The notes under the pieces were generated by a model. The model had not been told where the DNA came from. It ran no database searches and was given only the letters and a program-made list of their open reading frames with translations. The position numbers and the translations under genes are program-made. Shown in pieces: positions 1 to 6,733 of a stretch of DNA of 24,881 bases. Source of the stretch: Euryarchaeota archaeon UBA486 (GTDB taxonomy: Archaea; Thermoplasmatota; Poseidoniia; Poseidoniales; Poseidoniaceae); NCBI GenBank assembly GCA_002497765.1, contig DAET01000073.1, forward strand, positions 6,866-31,746, written 5' to 3'. Positions within the stretch are counted from its first letter, which is position 1, and each line of letters begins with the position of its first letter.

Positions 1-185
1 TGGGCTTGATCGCCACGGGTGACCTGAACCACATCGCCCACACGGACGGTGACGGTTCGCACACCGGCGAATCGAGCATCGGGCTTGGCGAGTTGCAGAC
101 GGGCTGCGACACGCTTTCGCTTCTGGTGAATGGGCGCATTGTAGTGCGCCTTGCGTTGCTTTCCTGGTTTCATACTCTTGACCAT
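1..185 (-). CDS. rpl24: Ribosomal protein uL24 (L24), 3' part cut off by window edge
   Basis: Large-subunit protein uL24, an early assembly protein that binds 23S rRNA. Translating from the ATG at 185 gives 61 residues before the window ends, starting MVKSMKPGKQRKAHYNAPIH. This matches the archaeal uL24 N-terminus (KQRKA.YNAP followed by basic residues) and reaches the start of the KOW motif (VRVGDVVQVTRGD). The start is supported by a purine-rich SD (GAGGGAG) about 5 nt upstream; a second in-frame ATG lies at 173. It follows uL14 by 9 nt, as in the archaeal spc-type gene order. Only the N-terminal half is visible. Confidence 0.9.
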   Translation of the reverse strand, partial: MVKSMKPGKQRKAHYNAPIHQKRKRVAARLQLAKPDARFAGVRTVTVRVGDVVQVTRGDQA

Positions 186-194
186 GCTACTCCC

Positions 195-593
195 TCACAC
201 AATTTGCTTTGCATTGGCTGCGATACGAGGCCAGCGTTCAGCGGCCTCACGAGCGACGGGTCCCTTGATGTCGGAACCGGTGACATCGCCCTTTTCGTTG
301 ACGATCACGCAGGCGTTGTCTTCGAATTGAACCCAAGTGCCGTCAACACGACGGAACGGTCGGCGCTGTCGAATGATGACGGCGTTGTACATTTGTCGGC
401 GAGTGTCGGGCGTACCCTTCTTCACTGAAACCTTGGCCATGTCGCCCACGCCTGCGGCAGGGTATCGGCGCATGGTACCACCGAGCTTCAGAACGTTCAG
501 GATTTGAACGACCTTGGCGCCGGTGTTGTCGGCGACGTGGAGACGGGCTGCGGTTGGCAGGCCACGGGTTTGCTTACCGGCGATGCCCTTCAT
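195..593 (-). CDS. rpl14: Ribosomal protein uL14 (L14)
   Basis: Large-subunit protein uL14, which binds 23S rRNA at the subunit interface. The protein is 132 residues, the usual archaeal length, with typical segments ARLHVADNTGAKVVQI near the N-terminus and GDMAKVSVKKGTPD in the middle. The reading frame is open further upstream, but the ATG at 593 is chosen because it gives the family N-terminus (MKGIAGKQTRGL) and overlaps the uS17 stop by one base (TGATG), a translational-coupling arrangement. Member of the uL3 operon between uS17 and uL24. Confidence 0.95.
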   Translation of the reverse strand: MKGIAGKQTRGLPTAARLHVADNTGAKVVQILNVLKLGGTMRRYPAAGVGDMAKVSVKKGTPDTRRQMYNAVIIRQRRPFRRVDGTWVQFEDNACVIVNEKGDVTGSDIKGPVAREAAERWPRIAANAKQIV

Positions 594-928
594 CAAGCAA
601 CACCCCCGGAGTTTTCGATGACGCAGAACGAAACGGTCTTGGAGAGCGGTCGGCATTCCATGACCTTGACGTTGTCGCCAATGTTGACTTCACCAATGCA
701 CGATGGCAGGTGAGCGGAGACGACGCTGGTGCGCTTCTCGAATCGCTCGTACTTCTTCATGTAGCGAACGTTGTGTCGCTCGATGGTGATGGTTTTCTGC
801 ATACCGACGCTGGAGACGGTGCCTTCGAGGACTTGCCCTCGCAGTCGCAAACTGCCGTAAAACGGGCAGTTCACATCACCGTCCCACTCGCCGGTGGGGC
901 TCTTCACGTCAACGCCAATGTCTCGCAT
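593..928 (-). CDS. rps17: Ribosomal protein uS17 (S17)
   Basis: Small-subunit protein uS17, an OB-fold protein that binds 16S rRNA early in assembly. Start ATG at 928 gives 111 residues, the archaeal length; the frame is open further upstream but that part overlaps the RNase P gene and does not resemble the family. Segments typical of the archaeal protein: CPFYGSLRLRGQVLEGTVSS, the KTITIERHNVRYMKKYERFEKR core, and GDNVKVMECRPLSKTVSFCV. It begins 5 nt after the Rnp1 stop and overlaps uL14 by one base. Confidence 0.95.
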   Translation of the reverse strand: MRDIGVDVKSPTGEWDGDVNCPFYGSLRLRGQVLEGTVSSVGMQKTITIERHNVRYMKKYERFEKRTSVVSAHLPSCIGEVNIGDNVKVMECRPLSKTVSFCVIENSGGVA

Positions 929-932
929 CGTA

Positions 933-1190
933 TCATGCCTTCCTGTATGTTCGGTGGATCCTGTCTTCGGGGCGCTGACCCACCATGGCCCCTTGAATGA
1001 CGGCATCGCTGCCGCCAACAGTGAATGTGATGCTGGCCTTGTTGAGGACCAGGTGCTGCTCGCCTTCGAGAAGGGAGAGCGTGTTTCGGGTCTCGTCCAC
1101 GACGATGCCCTGTCGACCGGTCAAGGTCGGGTCGGTGGAGGCGGTGACCGTCATGGTGCGACCGATCCAAGATTGATTGACCATTTCCAT
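933..1190 (-). CDS. rnp1: Ribonuclease P protein component 1 (Rpp29/Pop4 homologue)
   Basis: Protein subunit of archaeal RNase P, which matures tRNA 5' ends; Rpp29 acts with Rpp21 on the specificity side of the catalytic RNA. The 85-residue product has the Sm-like fold signature of the family: an N-terminal strand region (QSWIGRTMTVTASTDPTLTGRQGIV), then VVDETRNTLSLLEG and the C-terminal QGAMVGQRPEDRIHR. The ATG at 1190 is chosen because it lies just after the aIF1 stop; another in-frame ATG follows two codons later. Its place between aIF1 and uS17 is the standard archaeal position for this gene and supports the call strongly. Confidence 0.92.
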   Translation of the reverse strand: MEMVNQSWIGRTMTVTASTDPTLTGRQGIVVDETRNTLSLLEGEQHLVLNKASITFTVGGSDAVIQGAMVGQRPEDRIHRTYRKA

Positions 1191-1191
1191 C

Positions 1192-1491
1192 TCATCGCAC
1201 CTCCACATTGAATCCGTTGTTTCTGAGCACTTGTGCAGCTTTCTTCTTGTGATCTCCTTGAAGTTCAATCAATCGTCCTTTTACCGTTCCGCCTGCTGCA
1301 CACTTGTTCTTCAGGAGTTTTGCAAGTTGATTGATGTCAATTGCTGCGTCGTCAATGCCCTCCACTTTTGTCACGATTTTTCCATAGCGTCGTCGGTCGG
1401 TTGAGAGAATGGCTTTCTGTTGCTCCTTTGCAATTTCTTGGCAGATGCACAGTTCATCGGGTAGCCCGCAAACGTTGCAAATAGCCGCCAT
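1192..1491 (-). CDS. Translation initiation factor aIF1 (SUI1 family)
   Basis: SUI1/eIF1 family factor that binds the small subunit near the P site and monitors start-codon selection. The protein is 99 residues. An N-terminal zinc-knuckle-like cysteine set (C5, C8, C15, C17 in CNVCGLPDELCIC) precedes the SUI1 fold, which shows the family motifs RRYGKIVTKVEGID and CAAGGTVKGRLIELQGDH. The GAGGTGA SD at 1501-1507 fits the ATG at 1491. It lies between uL29 and Rnp1 inside the ribosomal operon, as in many archaea. Confidence 0.95.
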   Translation of the reverse strand: MAAICNVCGLPDELCICQEIAKEQQKAILSTDRRRYGKIVTKVEGIDDAAIDINQLAKLLKNKCAAGGTVKGRLIELQGDHKKKAAQVLRNNGFNVEVR

Positions 1492-1515
1492 TGTTCTCCA
1501 TCACCTCGCTTTGTT

Positions 1516-1713
1516 TCACTGACCGTTGTTCATGTGCGTCTTCAAACGCGCAATGCTTCGTCGAGTTGCTTTGTAAGCACCCATGTTGGATGGGGTACCG
1601 CCCAGTGCCTTCTCGGCACGAAGTTGGAGCAACTCTTCCTGAAGTTCGAGAAGACGTGCTTCGCGAGCCTCGGTGCTCATGGACGCAATCTCTCGGTTGG
1701 AGACGTGGCTCAC
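1516..1713 (-). CDS. rpl29: Ribosomal protein uL29 (L29), GTG start
   Basis: Large-subunit protein uL29, located near the polypeptide exit tunnel. The 65-residue product is a short helical protein with the family pattern NREIASMS followed by LLELQEELLQLRAEKALGG and RRSIARLKTH. The start is a GTG at 1713 whose last two bases lie inside the uS3 stop codon region (4-nt overlap). An internal ATG at 1680 would remove the conserved first helix and is unlikely. Member of the uL3 operon between uS3 and aIF1. Confidence 0.92.
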   Translation of the reverse strand: MSHVSNREIASMSTEAREARLLELQEELLQLRAEKALGGTPSNMGAYKATRRSIARLKTHMNNGQ

Positions 1714-2366
1714 TCAGAACCCTCCTCTGCTGCTTCTTGTGCGGCTTGGATCTTCAGCTCCTCTTCCGAGAAGATGCTGATTTCGTGAGGCAATCGGGTG
1801 CCAGGGCGCATGATTTCGACGGTGACACCGATCGTACCGAGCTTCTTGACGGCGACGGAGTATCCTTTGTCCATGTGCTGAAGCGCCGTTTCACCGCAGT
1901 ACTTGACGTGGCCTCGAATGTACTTCTCAGTACGGTTTCGGGAACCAGTCAACTTTCCTGCGACCGTGACGATCACGCCACGTGCGCCGGCATCCATGAT
2001 GTTCTGGGCAGCGCTGTGGCAGGAACGGCGGTGGTACCAACCTCGCTCGAGGGAGGAGGCGATCTTCTCGGCCATGACCTGAGCGTTCAAGGTCGGGTTC
2101 TTGACCTCCTCAACCTTGAGTTTGGGGTTGGTGAGGGTGAACTCTTGGTTCAAACGGGTTTGAAGGTCGTTGATGATCTTCCCCTTTCGACCGATGACCA
2201 TACCGGGGCGCTCAGCGTGAACGGTGACTTCCGTACCACCGGGCGTGCGGCGAATGTCAAGGCCGCCGAAGCCGGACTTGGAGGTGTTCTTCATCAGGAA
2301 CTCGCGGACGAGCAGGCGCTCGACGTTGCGGTCAACGATGGTTCGTAGAATGCTTTGCTTGCTCAT
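1710..2366 (-). CDS. rps3: Ribosomal protein uS3 (S3)
   Basis: Small-subunit protein uS3, which lines the mRNA entry tunnel. 218 residues: an N-terminal KH domain type 2 with the RPGMVIGRKGKIINDL loop (GxxG = GRKG), then the uS3 C-terminal domain (GARGVIVTVAGKLTGSRNRTEKYIRG and IGVTVEIMRPGTRLPHE). The acidic C-terminal tail is typical of archaeal uS3. The ATG at 2366 is preceded by TGAGGTGT, an SD that contains the uL22 stop codon. The frame is open upstream but overlaps uL22 without family similarity. Confidence 0.96.
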   Translation of the reverse strand: MSKQSILRTIVDRNVERLLVREFLMKNTSKSGFGGLDIRRTPGGTEVTVHAERPGMVIGRKGKIINDLQTRLNQEFTLTNPKLKVEEVKNPTLNAQVMAEKIASSLERGWYHRRSCHSAAQNIMDAGARGVIVTVAGKLTGSRNRTEKYIRGHVKYCGETALQHMDKGYSVAVKKLGTIGVTVEIMRPGTRLPHEISIFSEEELKIQAAQEAAEEGSE

Positions 2367-2376
2367 GATATACACC

Positions 2377-2973
2377 TCAGAAGTCGTCCTCCAGTTCGTC
2401 GCCAATGGCGTTCATGTCTTCCAAGAAGACTTCCAAGTTCACGCGGTAGTGGTTGCTTGGGGTTGCACGGCCACGGGCACGCGGGATCCATCCTCGACGG
2501 ATGGGGCCACGGTGAGCGGCGATGTGCGTGATGACCATGTCGTCAGCGTCGATGTCTTCGTACTGGAAGCGGGCGTTTTCCATGGCGCTCTCGATGAGCT
2601 TGATGATGGCGCGGGAGGCCTTCACGGGGTAGCGGCCGGGACCGATACCACCCTTGCGGTGGCCAACCATCGATGGGCCGGAGCGTCGCTTGCGCTTGTT
2701 GCCGCTTCCGAGACGGAAGGGGACAGCAGCGGCCTTGCGGCGGACGTCGGCTCGGTCGGAATCAATGCGCAGCACCTCGTTGAGGTAAGCAACGGCCTCG
2801 CCTGCGGTCTTGTTCTTGACCGCACGGCAGACTTCGAAACAGTGCTTGACGTGCATGTCCACGTTGGTGGCACGGGCTGTGGCCAGGCGGTTACCCTGCA
2901 AGAGCTGGGTGTAGCCGCGCTGGGGGAGTTGTCGACGACGACTTCGTCGATCCATTTGGTTTCGCTTTGCCAT
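2377..2973 (-). CDS. rpl22: Ribosomal protein uL22 (L22)
   Basis: Large-subunit protein uL22, whose extended loop reaches the peptide exit tunnel. 198 residues, with the archaeal features KASRAIIKLIESAMENA, the HRKGGIGPGRYPVKAS loop and a C-terminal RARGRATPSNHYRVNLEVFLED. The ATG at 2973 is preferred over an in-frame GTG at 2982 because it has a perfect GAGGTGA 5 nt upstream. That SD includes the uS19 stop codon, so translation is probably coupled. Confidence 0.95.
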   Translation of the reverse strand: MAKRNQMDRRSRRRQLPQRGYTQLLQGNRLATARATNVDMHVKHCFEVCRAVKNKTAGEAVAYLNEVLRIDSDRADVRRKAAAVPFRLGSGNKRKRRSGPSMVGHRKGGIGPGRYPVKASRAIIKLIESAMENARFQYEDIDADDMVITHIAAHRGPIRRGWIPRARGRATPSNHYRVNLEVFLEDMNAIGDELEDDF

Positions 2974-2978
2974 CCTTT

Positions 2979-2986
2979 TCACCTCA
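2979..2986 (-). promoter_or_regulatory. SD for uL22 merged with the uS19 stop codon (TGAGGTGA)
   Basis: On the minus strand the octamer TGAGGTGA carries the TGA stop of uS19 in its first three bases and a consensus archaeal SD in the rest, 5 nt before the uL22 ATG at 2973. It decides the uL22 start against the GTG at 2982, which lies inside the SD itself. The same octamer recurs at other junctions in this window. Confidence 0.85.
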
Positions 2987-3472
2987 CTTCAATGGAACGT
3001 GCTTCGACGAACGGGTAGCACCAACACCCGGACCGCTGTGGGTCACGCCTCGTCGGGTCACGGCAAACTCACCAAGGTAGTGGCCGATCATCTCGGGCTT
3101 GATATCGACTTCAACGAAGTGTTGACCGTTGTGAATGGCGATGCGGCGTCCGACGAACTGTGGAAGAATGGGCATGTCTCGGCGGTGCGTGCGAACGGTT
3201 TTGGAACCGGAGCGCTGCACTCGAGCGAGGAAGTGTTCGTTCTCGGTGGACATGCCACGGCCGAGGCTGCGGCGAACACGGGAAGGAAGGAGACCAACGA
3301 TGTAGTCCTGGTCTTCTTCTTCAGGCCACATGGGCATCTGGTTGAGTTCTTCCATCGTGAAACCACGGTAGGTGAACTCCTTCTTCACACGGGCTGAGGT
3401 CGTCGAGAGGCGCTTACGTGCCTTACGTCGACTGGCTTTGGGGGTCATAAAGGACTTCTTTTTCTTAGCCAT
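2984..3472 (-). CDS. rps19: Ribosomal protein uS19 (S19)
   Basis: Small-subunit head protein uS19. 162 residues, somewhat long for the family because of a basic N-terminal extension (KKKKSFMTPKASRRKARKR). The conserved core is clear: EFTYRGFTMEELNQM, then RTHRRDMPILPQFVGRRIAIHNG, and the C-terminal IGHYLGEFAVTRRGVTHSGP signature. The ATG at 3472 follows TGAGGTGA at 3479-3486, which contains the uL2 stop. Nearby out-of-frame ATGs in the spacer (ATGATGC) are not used for this frame. Confidence 0.96.
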   Translation of the reverse strand: MAKKKKSFMTPKASRRKARKRLSTTSARVKKEFTYRGFTMEELNQMPMWPEEEDQDYIVGLLPSRVRRSLGRGMSTENEHFLARVQRSGSKTVRTHRRDMPILPQFVGRRIAIHNGQHFVEVDIKPEMIGHYLGEFAVTRRGVTHSGPGVGATRSSKHVPLK

Positions 3473-3483
3473 GCATCATCACC

Positions 3484-4200
3484 TCAAATTTTCTTACCTC
3501 GTCCACGGCCGGTTCGGCGTGGTGCAATCAGACCAACCTTTGCACCCGGTGGCGTACCACGAGCGACGGAGTTGGGACCGTGAACAGCCTGGTGGTTTCC
3601 ACCACCGTGTGGGTGGTCAACAGGGTTCATGGCAACACCAGAAACGTGCGGGTAGAGCTTACCACGAGCCTTGGCCTTGTAATAGGCAGCACCGGCGGTT
3701 CGCATGGGCATCTCGTCTCGGCCGTGGCCGGCGAGCACGCCGATGGTGGCTCGGCAGTTCGCTGGGAGTTCCTTCAGAGCGCCGGATGGCATACGGACAC
3801 GGACCATGTCGCCAATGCGGGATTCGACCATGCAGGAGTTACCAGCGGAGCGAGCAATCTTGCCACCGTCGCCAGGGCGAAGTTCAAGGTTGTTGATCGC
3901 CGTACCTTCAGGGATGTTGCCCAGTTCGGTAATGTTGCCGGGGCGGAGGGCCACGTTGTCGCCGATGGCGACCTTGCTCCCGATGGAGATGCCTTCGGTG
4001 GCAGCGACCAGCGTCGTGTCGCCGTCAGGCGTCTTGATGCGAGCGAGCGGGGCGCTGTGAACGGGGCTGTGAACCAGTTCGGTGACCTCACACACCACGT
4101 CCTTGTCGCGTGGCATGCGGTTCTTTCCGGGGAACCGGTGGCTGGCCACGCGGTAGCGTGGCGAGGAACCTTTGCGTTGTGCACGAATTCTCTTACCCAT
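3484..4200 (-). CDS. rpl2: Ribosomal protein uL2 (L2)
   Basis: Large-subunit protein uL2, needed for subunit association and peptidyl transferase centre formation. 238 residues, the usual archaeal length. It contains the family signature GVAMNPVDHPHGGG near residue 190-203, including the conserved histidine of HPHGG, plus NIPEGTAINNLELRPGDGGK in the middle and a basic glycine-rich C-terminus. The ATG at 4200 has TGAGGTGA at 4207-4214, containing the uL23 stop. Confidence 0.97.
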   Translation of the reverse strand: MGKRIRAQRKGSSPRYRVASHRFPGKNRMPRDKDVVCEVTELVHSPVHSAPLARIKTPDGDTTLVAATEGISIGSKVAIGDNVALRPGNITELGNIPEGTAINNLELRPGDGGKIARSAGNSCMVESRIGDMVRVRMPSGALKELPANCRATIGVLAGHGRDEMPMRTAGAAYYKAKARGKLYPHVSGVAMNPVDHPHGGGNHQAVHGPNSVARGTPPGAKVGLIAPRRTGRGRGKKI

Positions 4201-4211
4201 GGTAAATCACC

Positions 4212-4469
4212 TCAGAATGCTCCCAGACGCATGGCAGCGTCTTCTGCGTCGTAGCCTTCAGCAAGCTTCACCGAAGCGTGCTTGCCGTGCTTGGAGTTGC
4301 GAACGTTGACCTTGGCCACTTCGACGTCGAAGATGGTTTCAACGGCGCGAGCGATTTGGGCCTTCGTGGCACCTCGGCGAACGAGGAACTCAAGGCGCTG
4401 CTCAGTGGTACGGGCCTCCATCGATTTCTCGGTCAGCCAGGGTTGAATGATGATGTCGTATGCGTTCAT
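4212..4469 (-). CDS. rpl23: Ribosomal protein uL23 (L23)
   Basis: Large-subunit protein uL23 at the exit-tunnel rim, a docking point for SRP and nascent-chain factors. 85 residues, typical for archaea, with IIQPWLTEKSMEA at the N-terminus and VRRGATKAQIARAVETIFDV then KVNVRNSKHGKHASVKLAEG. The ATG at 4469 is preceded by TGAGGTGA at 4474-4481, which contains the uL4 stop codon. Confidence 0.96.
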   Translation of the reverse strand: MNAYDIIIQPWLTEKSMEARTTEQRLEFLVRRGATKAQIARAVETIFDVEVAKVNVRNSKHGKHASVKLAEGYDAEDAAMRLGAF

Positions 4470-4478
4470 GATCTCACC

Positions 4479-5360
4479 TCAGTTCATGGCCTCCAATGCC
4501 GCTTTCGTGAAAACCGTCAATCGACCGATGTCGCCACCGGGGGCGAGGTCTTCTGCACACAAGTCCTTGGCAGCGACGACGTCGACGCCGGGGAGGTTGC
4601 GTGCGGCCTGTGCGAGGCCTGCCTTTTCTTTGACCACGAGCAAAATGGACTTGGGCGTCTTGTGGACGCGTCCACGCATGGTGGCCTTACCGGCTCGGAT
4701 CTTTCGACCGTTGCGGGCTCGGTCCATGTCAGGGCCGAGGCCGAGGCCAGCGAAGATGGCGGCAGCCTTGCGGGTTGCAGAGCCGTGGTTGAAGGTCTCG
4801 ATGTCGTACTCTGTGGACTTGCCGTCAACGACTTCAGTGTAGGAACCCAACACGATGGGCAGGTGCTCGACCGTGTCATCAAAGCGGTGGCCACGAGCGG
4901 CGACGGTCTCCATGGAGACGGTGGCTGCGAGGGCAGCGTTGCGGGCAGCGTGGCGTTGCTTGGCGTTGAGTTTGCGGGACCAGTCCTTCTCGACCTTGGG
5001 GCCGTGAGCACGGCGACCGCCGAGCGTGTGAGGGTTCTGAGCACCTCGTCGGGAACCGGTTCGGCGCAGGATACGAGAGACACCTCGACCCTTACCCCAC
5101 CATTCGACGGAGTGCTTCATACCGGCCATGGGTCGGCGCTTTCCGATGTGAGCGCGGGAACCGTAGGCTTGGCGGCGGTTGGCTCGGCTGGAAGCGACGG
5201 CCAACTTGACGAGGTCCTCGCGGACCTCGGATTCGAATGCAGCAGGAAGGTTCACCTTGGAACCGTCCGAAACCTCGACCTCAAAGCGGGCGGAGAGTTT
5301 GCCTGCGTCCATCTCGGTTTGGGTGACCGTGTTGACAATGTCCTTGGTTGCGACCTTCAT
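4479..5360 (-). CDS. rpl4: Ribosomal protein uL4 (L4)
   Basis: Large-subunit protein uL4, whose long loop forms the constriction of the exit tunnel. 293 residues. The loop segment is recognisable between about residues 60 and 130 (NRRQAYGSRAHIGKRRPMAG and KGRGVSRILRRTGSRRG), and the C-terminal globular part ends with NLPGVDVVAAKDLCAEDLAP, typical of archaeal and eukaryotic uL4. The ATG at 5360 lies 2 nt after the uL3 stop, so translation is probably coupled. In bacteria uL4 controls its own operon; whether that applies here is unknown. Confidence 0.96.
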   Translation of the reverse strand: MKVATKDIVNTVTQTEMDAGKLSARFEVEVSDGSKVNLPAAFESEVREDLVKLAVASSRANRRQAYGSRAHIGKRRPMAGMKHSVEWWGKGRGVSRILRRTGSRRGAQNPHTLGGRRAHGPKVEKDWSRKLNAKQRHAARNAALAATVSMETVAARGHRFDDTVEHLPIVLGSYTEVVDGKSTEYDIETFNHGSATRKAAAIFAGLGLGPDMDRARNGRKIRAGKATMRGRVHKTPKSILLVVKEKAGLAQAARNLPGVDVVAAKDLCAEDLAPGGDIGRLTVFTKAALEAMN

Positions 5361-5362
5361 CT

Positions 5363-6382
5363 TCAGGCCCCCTGCTTGGATGCGGTACTCACGTACGTAA
5401 TTTCGTAGTCGTGGAGCGTCTTGCCCGATGCACGGGTGGCATCACGGAAGCGAATCAATCGCTTGGCGGGGCCGGGAACGCTTCCCTTGACCAGGATGTA
5501 GTCGGACTTGATCTCGCCGTAGTGGAGGAAACCACCGGCCGGCGTGATGGAGTGATCTTCGGGGTTGGCCACACGAAGGATACGCTTGTTGTATTCCGTG
5601 CGCTGGTGGTAGCCGGTTTGACCACCCTGACGGATGGTCTTGCGGACATAGCCATCACCGAATGCACCCATGTTACCATGTTGTCGGCGCTTCTTGGAGT
5701 TCTTGTGGGATTGCAGCTTACCGCCGAATCGCTTGATGACACCTTGCCAGCCATAGCCCTTGGTGATGGCGACGATGTCGGTCATGTTGCCTTCTTCGAA
5801 AGCGTCGGTGAACGAGTATTCCTCGCCAAGGTGCTCCTTGGCCCAGTTGAGTTGGTCATCCATCGAGCCACCGGTAAGGCCCATTTCCATCACGTCAGGC
5901 ACCTTGGTGGGAACGCTGGAGAGGGTGTGGGGCTGGGTGGCGACGATGAGGCGGACCTCGCAGAGGTCGGCCTGCTGGAGGTTGGTCATGTGCTTGTCAG
6001 CGTCGTGCTCCTTTCGCTTAGGGACACGCTTGAAGAGTTCTGGGAAGGCGTCGGCGATTTGATCGGCTTCGGCCCAAACTTCGCCACGAGCTTGCATGCC
6101 GTAGGGCGTCATTTCGTAGCCACGCACGCCAAGAATTCGCATCTTGGGGCATTCAACGACGGTCACAGGAACTCGAATTTCCTGGCCGGCGGAGGTGCTA
6201 CGGGGGTTCAAATCACGGGCCAGAATGTGGGTCATGCCGGCTTTCCAGCCTGCAAATCCTTGCACTCGGACTTCGCTCGCATCGGTGGTGGGCCACGACT
6301 TGACGTGACCAAACGGGCGGTTCGCTCGCTTGCGCGGGCTGAACGCCATTGATCCACGACGTGGGTGGTTTCGCTTTGCCAT
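5363..6382 (-). CDS. rpl3: Ribosomal protein uL3 (L3), first gene of the operon
   Basis: Large-subunit protein uL3, which reaches the peptidyl transferase centre. 339 residues, a normal archaeal length. Recognisable parts are the N-terminus AKRNHPRRGSMAFSPRKRAN, the central KGYGWQGVIKRFG and the loop HKNSKKRRQHGNMGAFG. The ATG at 6382 has a GGAGGA SD about 7 nt upstream. The frame is open for 14 more codons but these show no family similarity. It is the first gene of the cluster, behind the promoter and long leader described separately. Confidence 0.96.
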   Translation of the reverse strand: MAKRNHPRRGSMAFSPRKRANRPFGHVKSWPTTDASEVRVQGFAGWKAGMTHILARDLNPRSTSAGQEIRVPVTVVECPKMRILGVRGYEMTPYGMQARGEVWAEADQIADAFPELFKRVPKRKEHDADKHMTNLQQADLCEVRLIVATQPHTLSSVPTKVPDVMEMGLTGGSMDDQLNWAKEHLGEEYSFTDAFEEGNMTDIVAITKGYGWQGVIKRFGGKLQSHKNSKKRRQHGNMGAFGDGYVRKTIRQGGQTGYHQRTEYNKRILRVANPEDHSITPAGGFLHYGEIKSDYILVKGSVPGPAKRLIRFRDATRASGKTLHDYEITYVSTASKQGA

Positions 6383-6553
6383 CTTGGATTCCTCCAGGGG
6401 TTTTCTACAACGCAGTGGCCCCACCGTTGGGGGGCGTACGAGGGCCCATGCAGCGTCGAAGCCGTGACACGGAGGGGCTTTCCCACGAGCGGGGAAGGCA
6501 CCAGTTGGGGTCCTCGGGGGATGGCCCAGTGTGTCTGGCTACTCACCTTTGAG
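6383..6553 (-). promoter_or_regulatory. Long GC-rich structured leader of the uL3 operon
   Basis: From the predicted transcription start near 6553 to the uL3 ATG there are about 170 nt without a convincing gene. On the minus strand several short hairpins can be drawn: CCAG/CTGG around ACACA, TTCCC/GGGAA around CGCTCGT, and CCCCA/TGGGG around ACGG close to the SD. There are many runs of C and G. The extent is inferred from the TATA box; a processed or regulatory leader is possible but unproven. Confidence 0.45.
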
Positions 6554-6574
6554 CATCCCTCCGACTTACCCCCC

Positions 6575-6583
6575 GTATATATG
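6575..6583 (-). promoter_or_regulatory. TATA box for the ribosomal protein operon
   Basis: Minus strand reads GCATATATACGG, the strongest TATA-like element in the 351-base gene-free stretch between uL3 and Hef (6383-6733). Spacing rules put the start near 6553. The upstream flank on the minus strand (CGAAC) is more BRE-like than the C-run on the other side, so the minus direction is favoured. The element is almost symmetric and could also serve Hef. I see no clear separate TATA box for Hef in 6584-6733. Confidence 0.6.
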
Positions 6584-6733
6584 CGGTTCGGTGCAGGCTG
6601 CCGAGAGGATGCGTGAGACGCAATGGGTATTGGCGGCCTTCAAACCTTCCTGTGAAAGAGACCTCATTCGGGTTCAACTGATTCGTGATGACCCCACATC
6701 ATCCTTTTGAACCCTAGACAGAACCTTCCTGCC

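Noticed and set aside
4278..5408. 376-codon open frame on the plus strand opposite uL23 and uL4
   Set aside because: Antisense to well-supported ribosomal genes; low-complexity composition typical of a shadow frame.
6232..6546. Open frame of 104 codons on the minus strand in the uL3 leader
   Set aside because: It runs through the start of uL3 in another frame, has no SD and shows no recognisable protein character; the GC-rich leader explains the open frame.
6623..6655. Ten-codon upstream frame (MGIGGLQTFL) before hef
   Set aside because: No SD, and the length is within chance; its resemblance to the start of FEN-1-like proteins is only a few residues.
6678..6691. CTGA-TTC-GTGATGA upstream of hef, resembling a box D'/C' core of a C/D small RNA
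   Set aside because: No box C lies about 12 nt before CTGA and no CTGA follows about 12 nt after GTGATGA, so a complete guide cannot be built.
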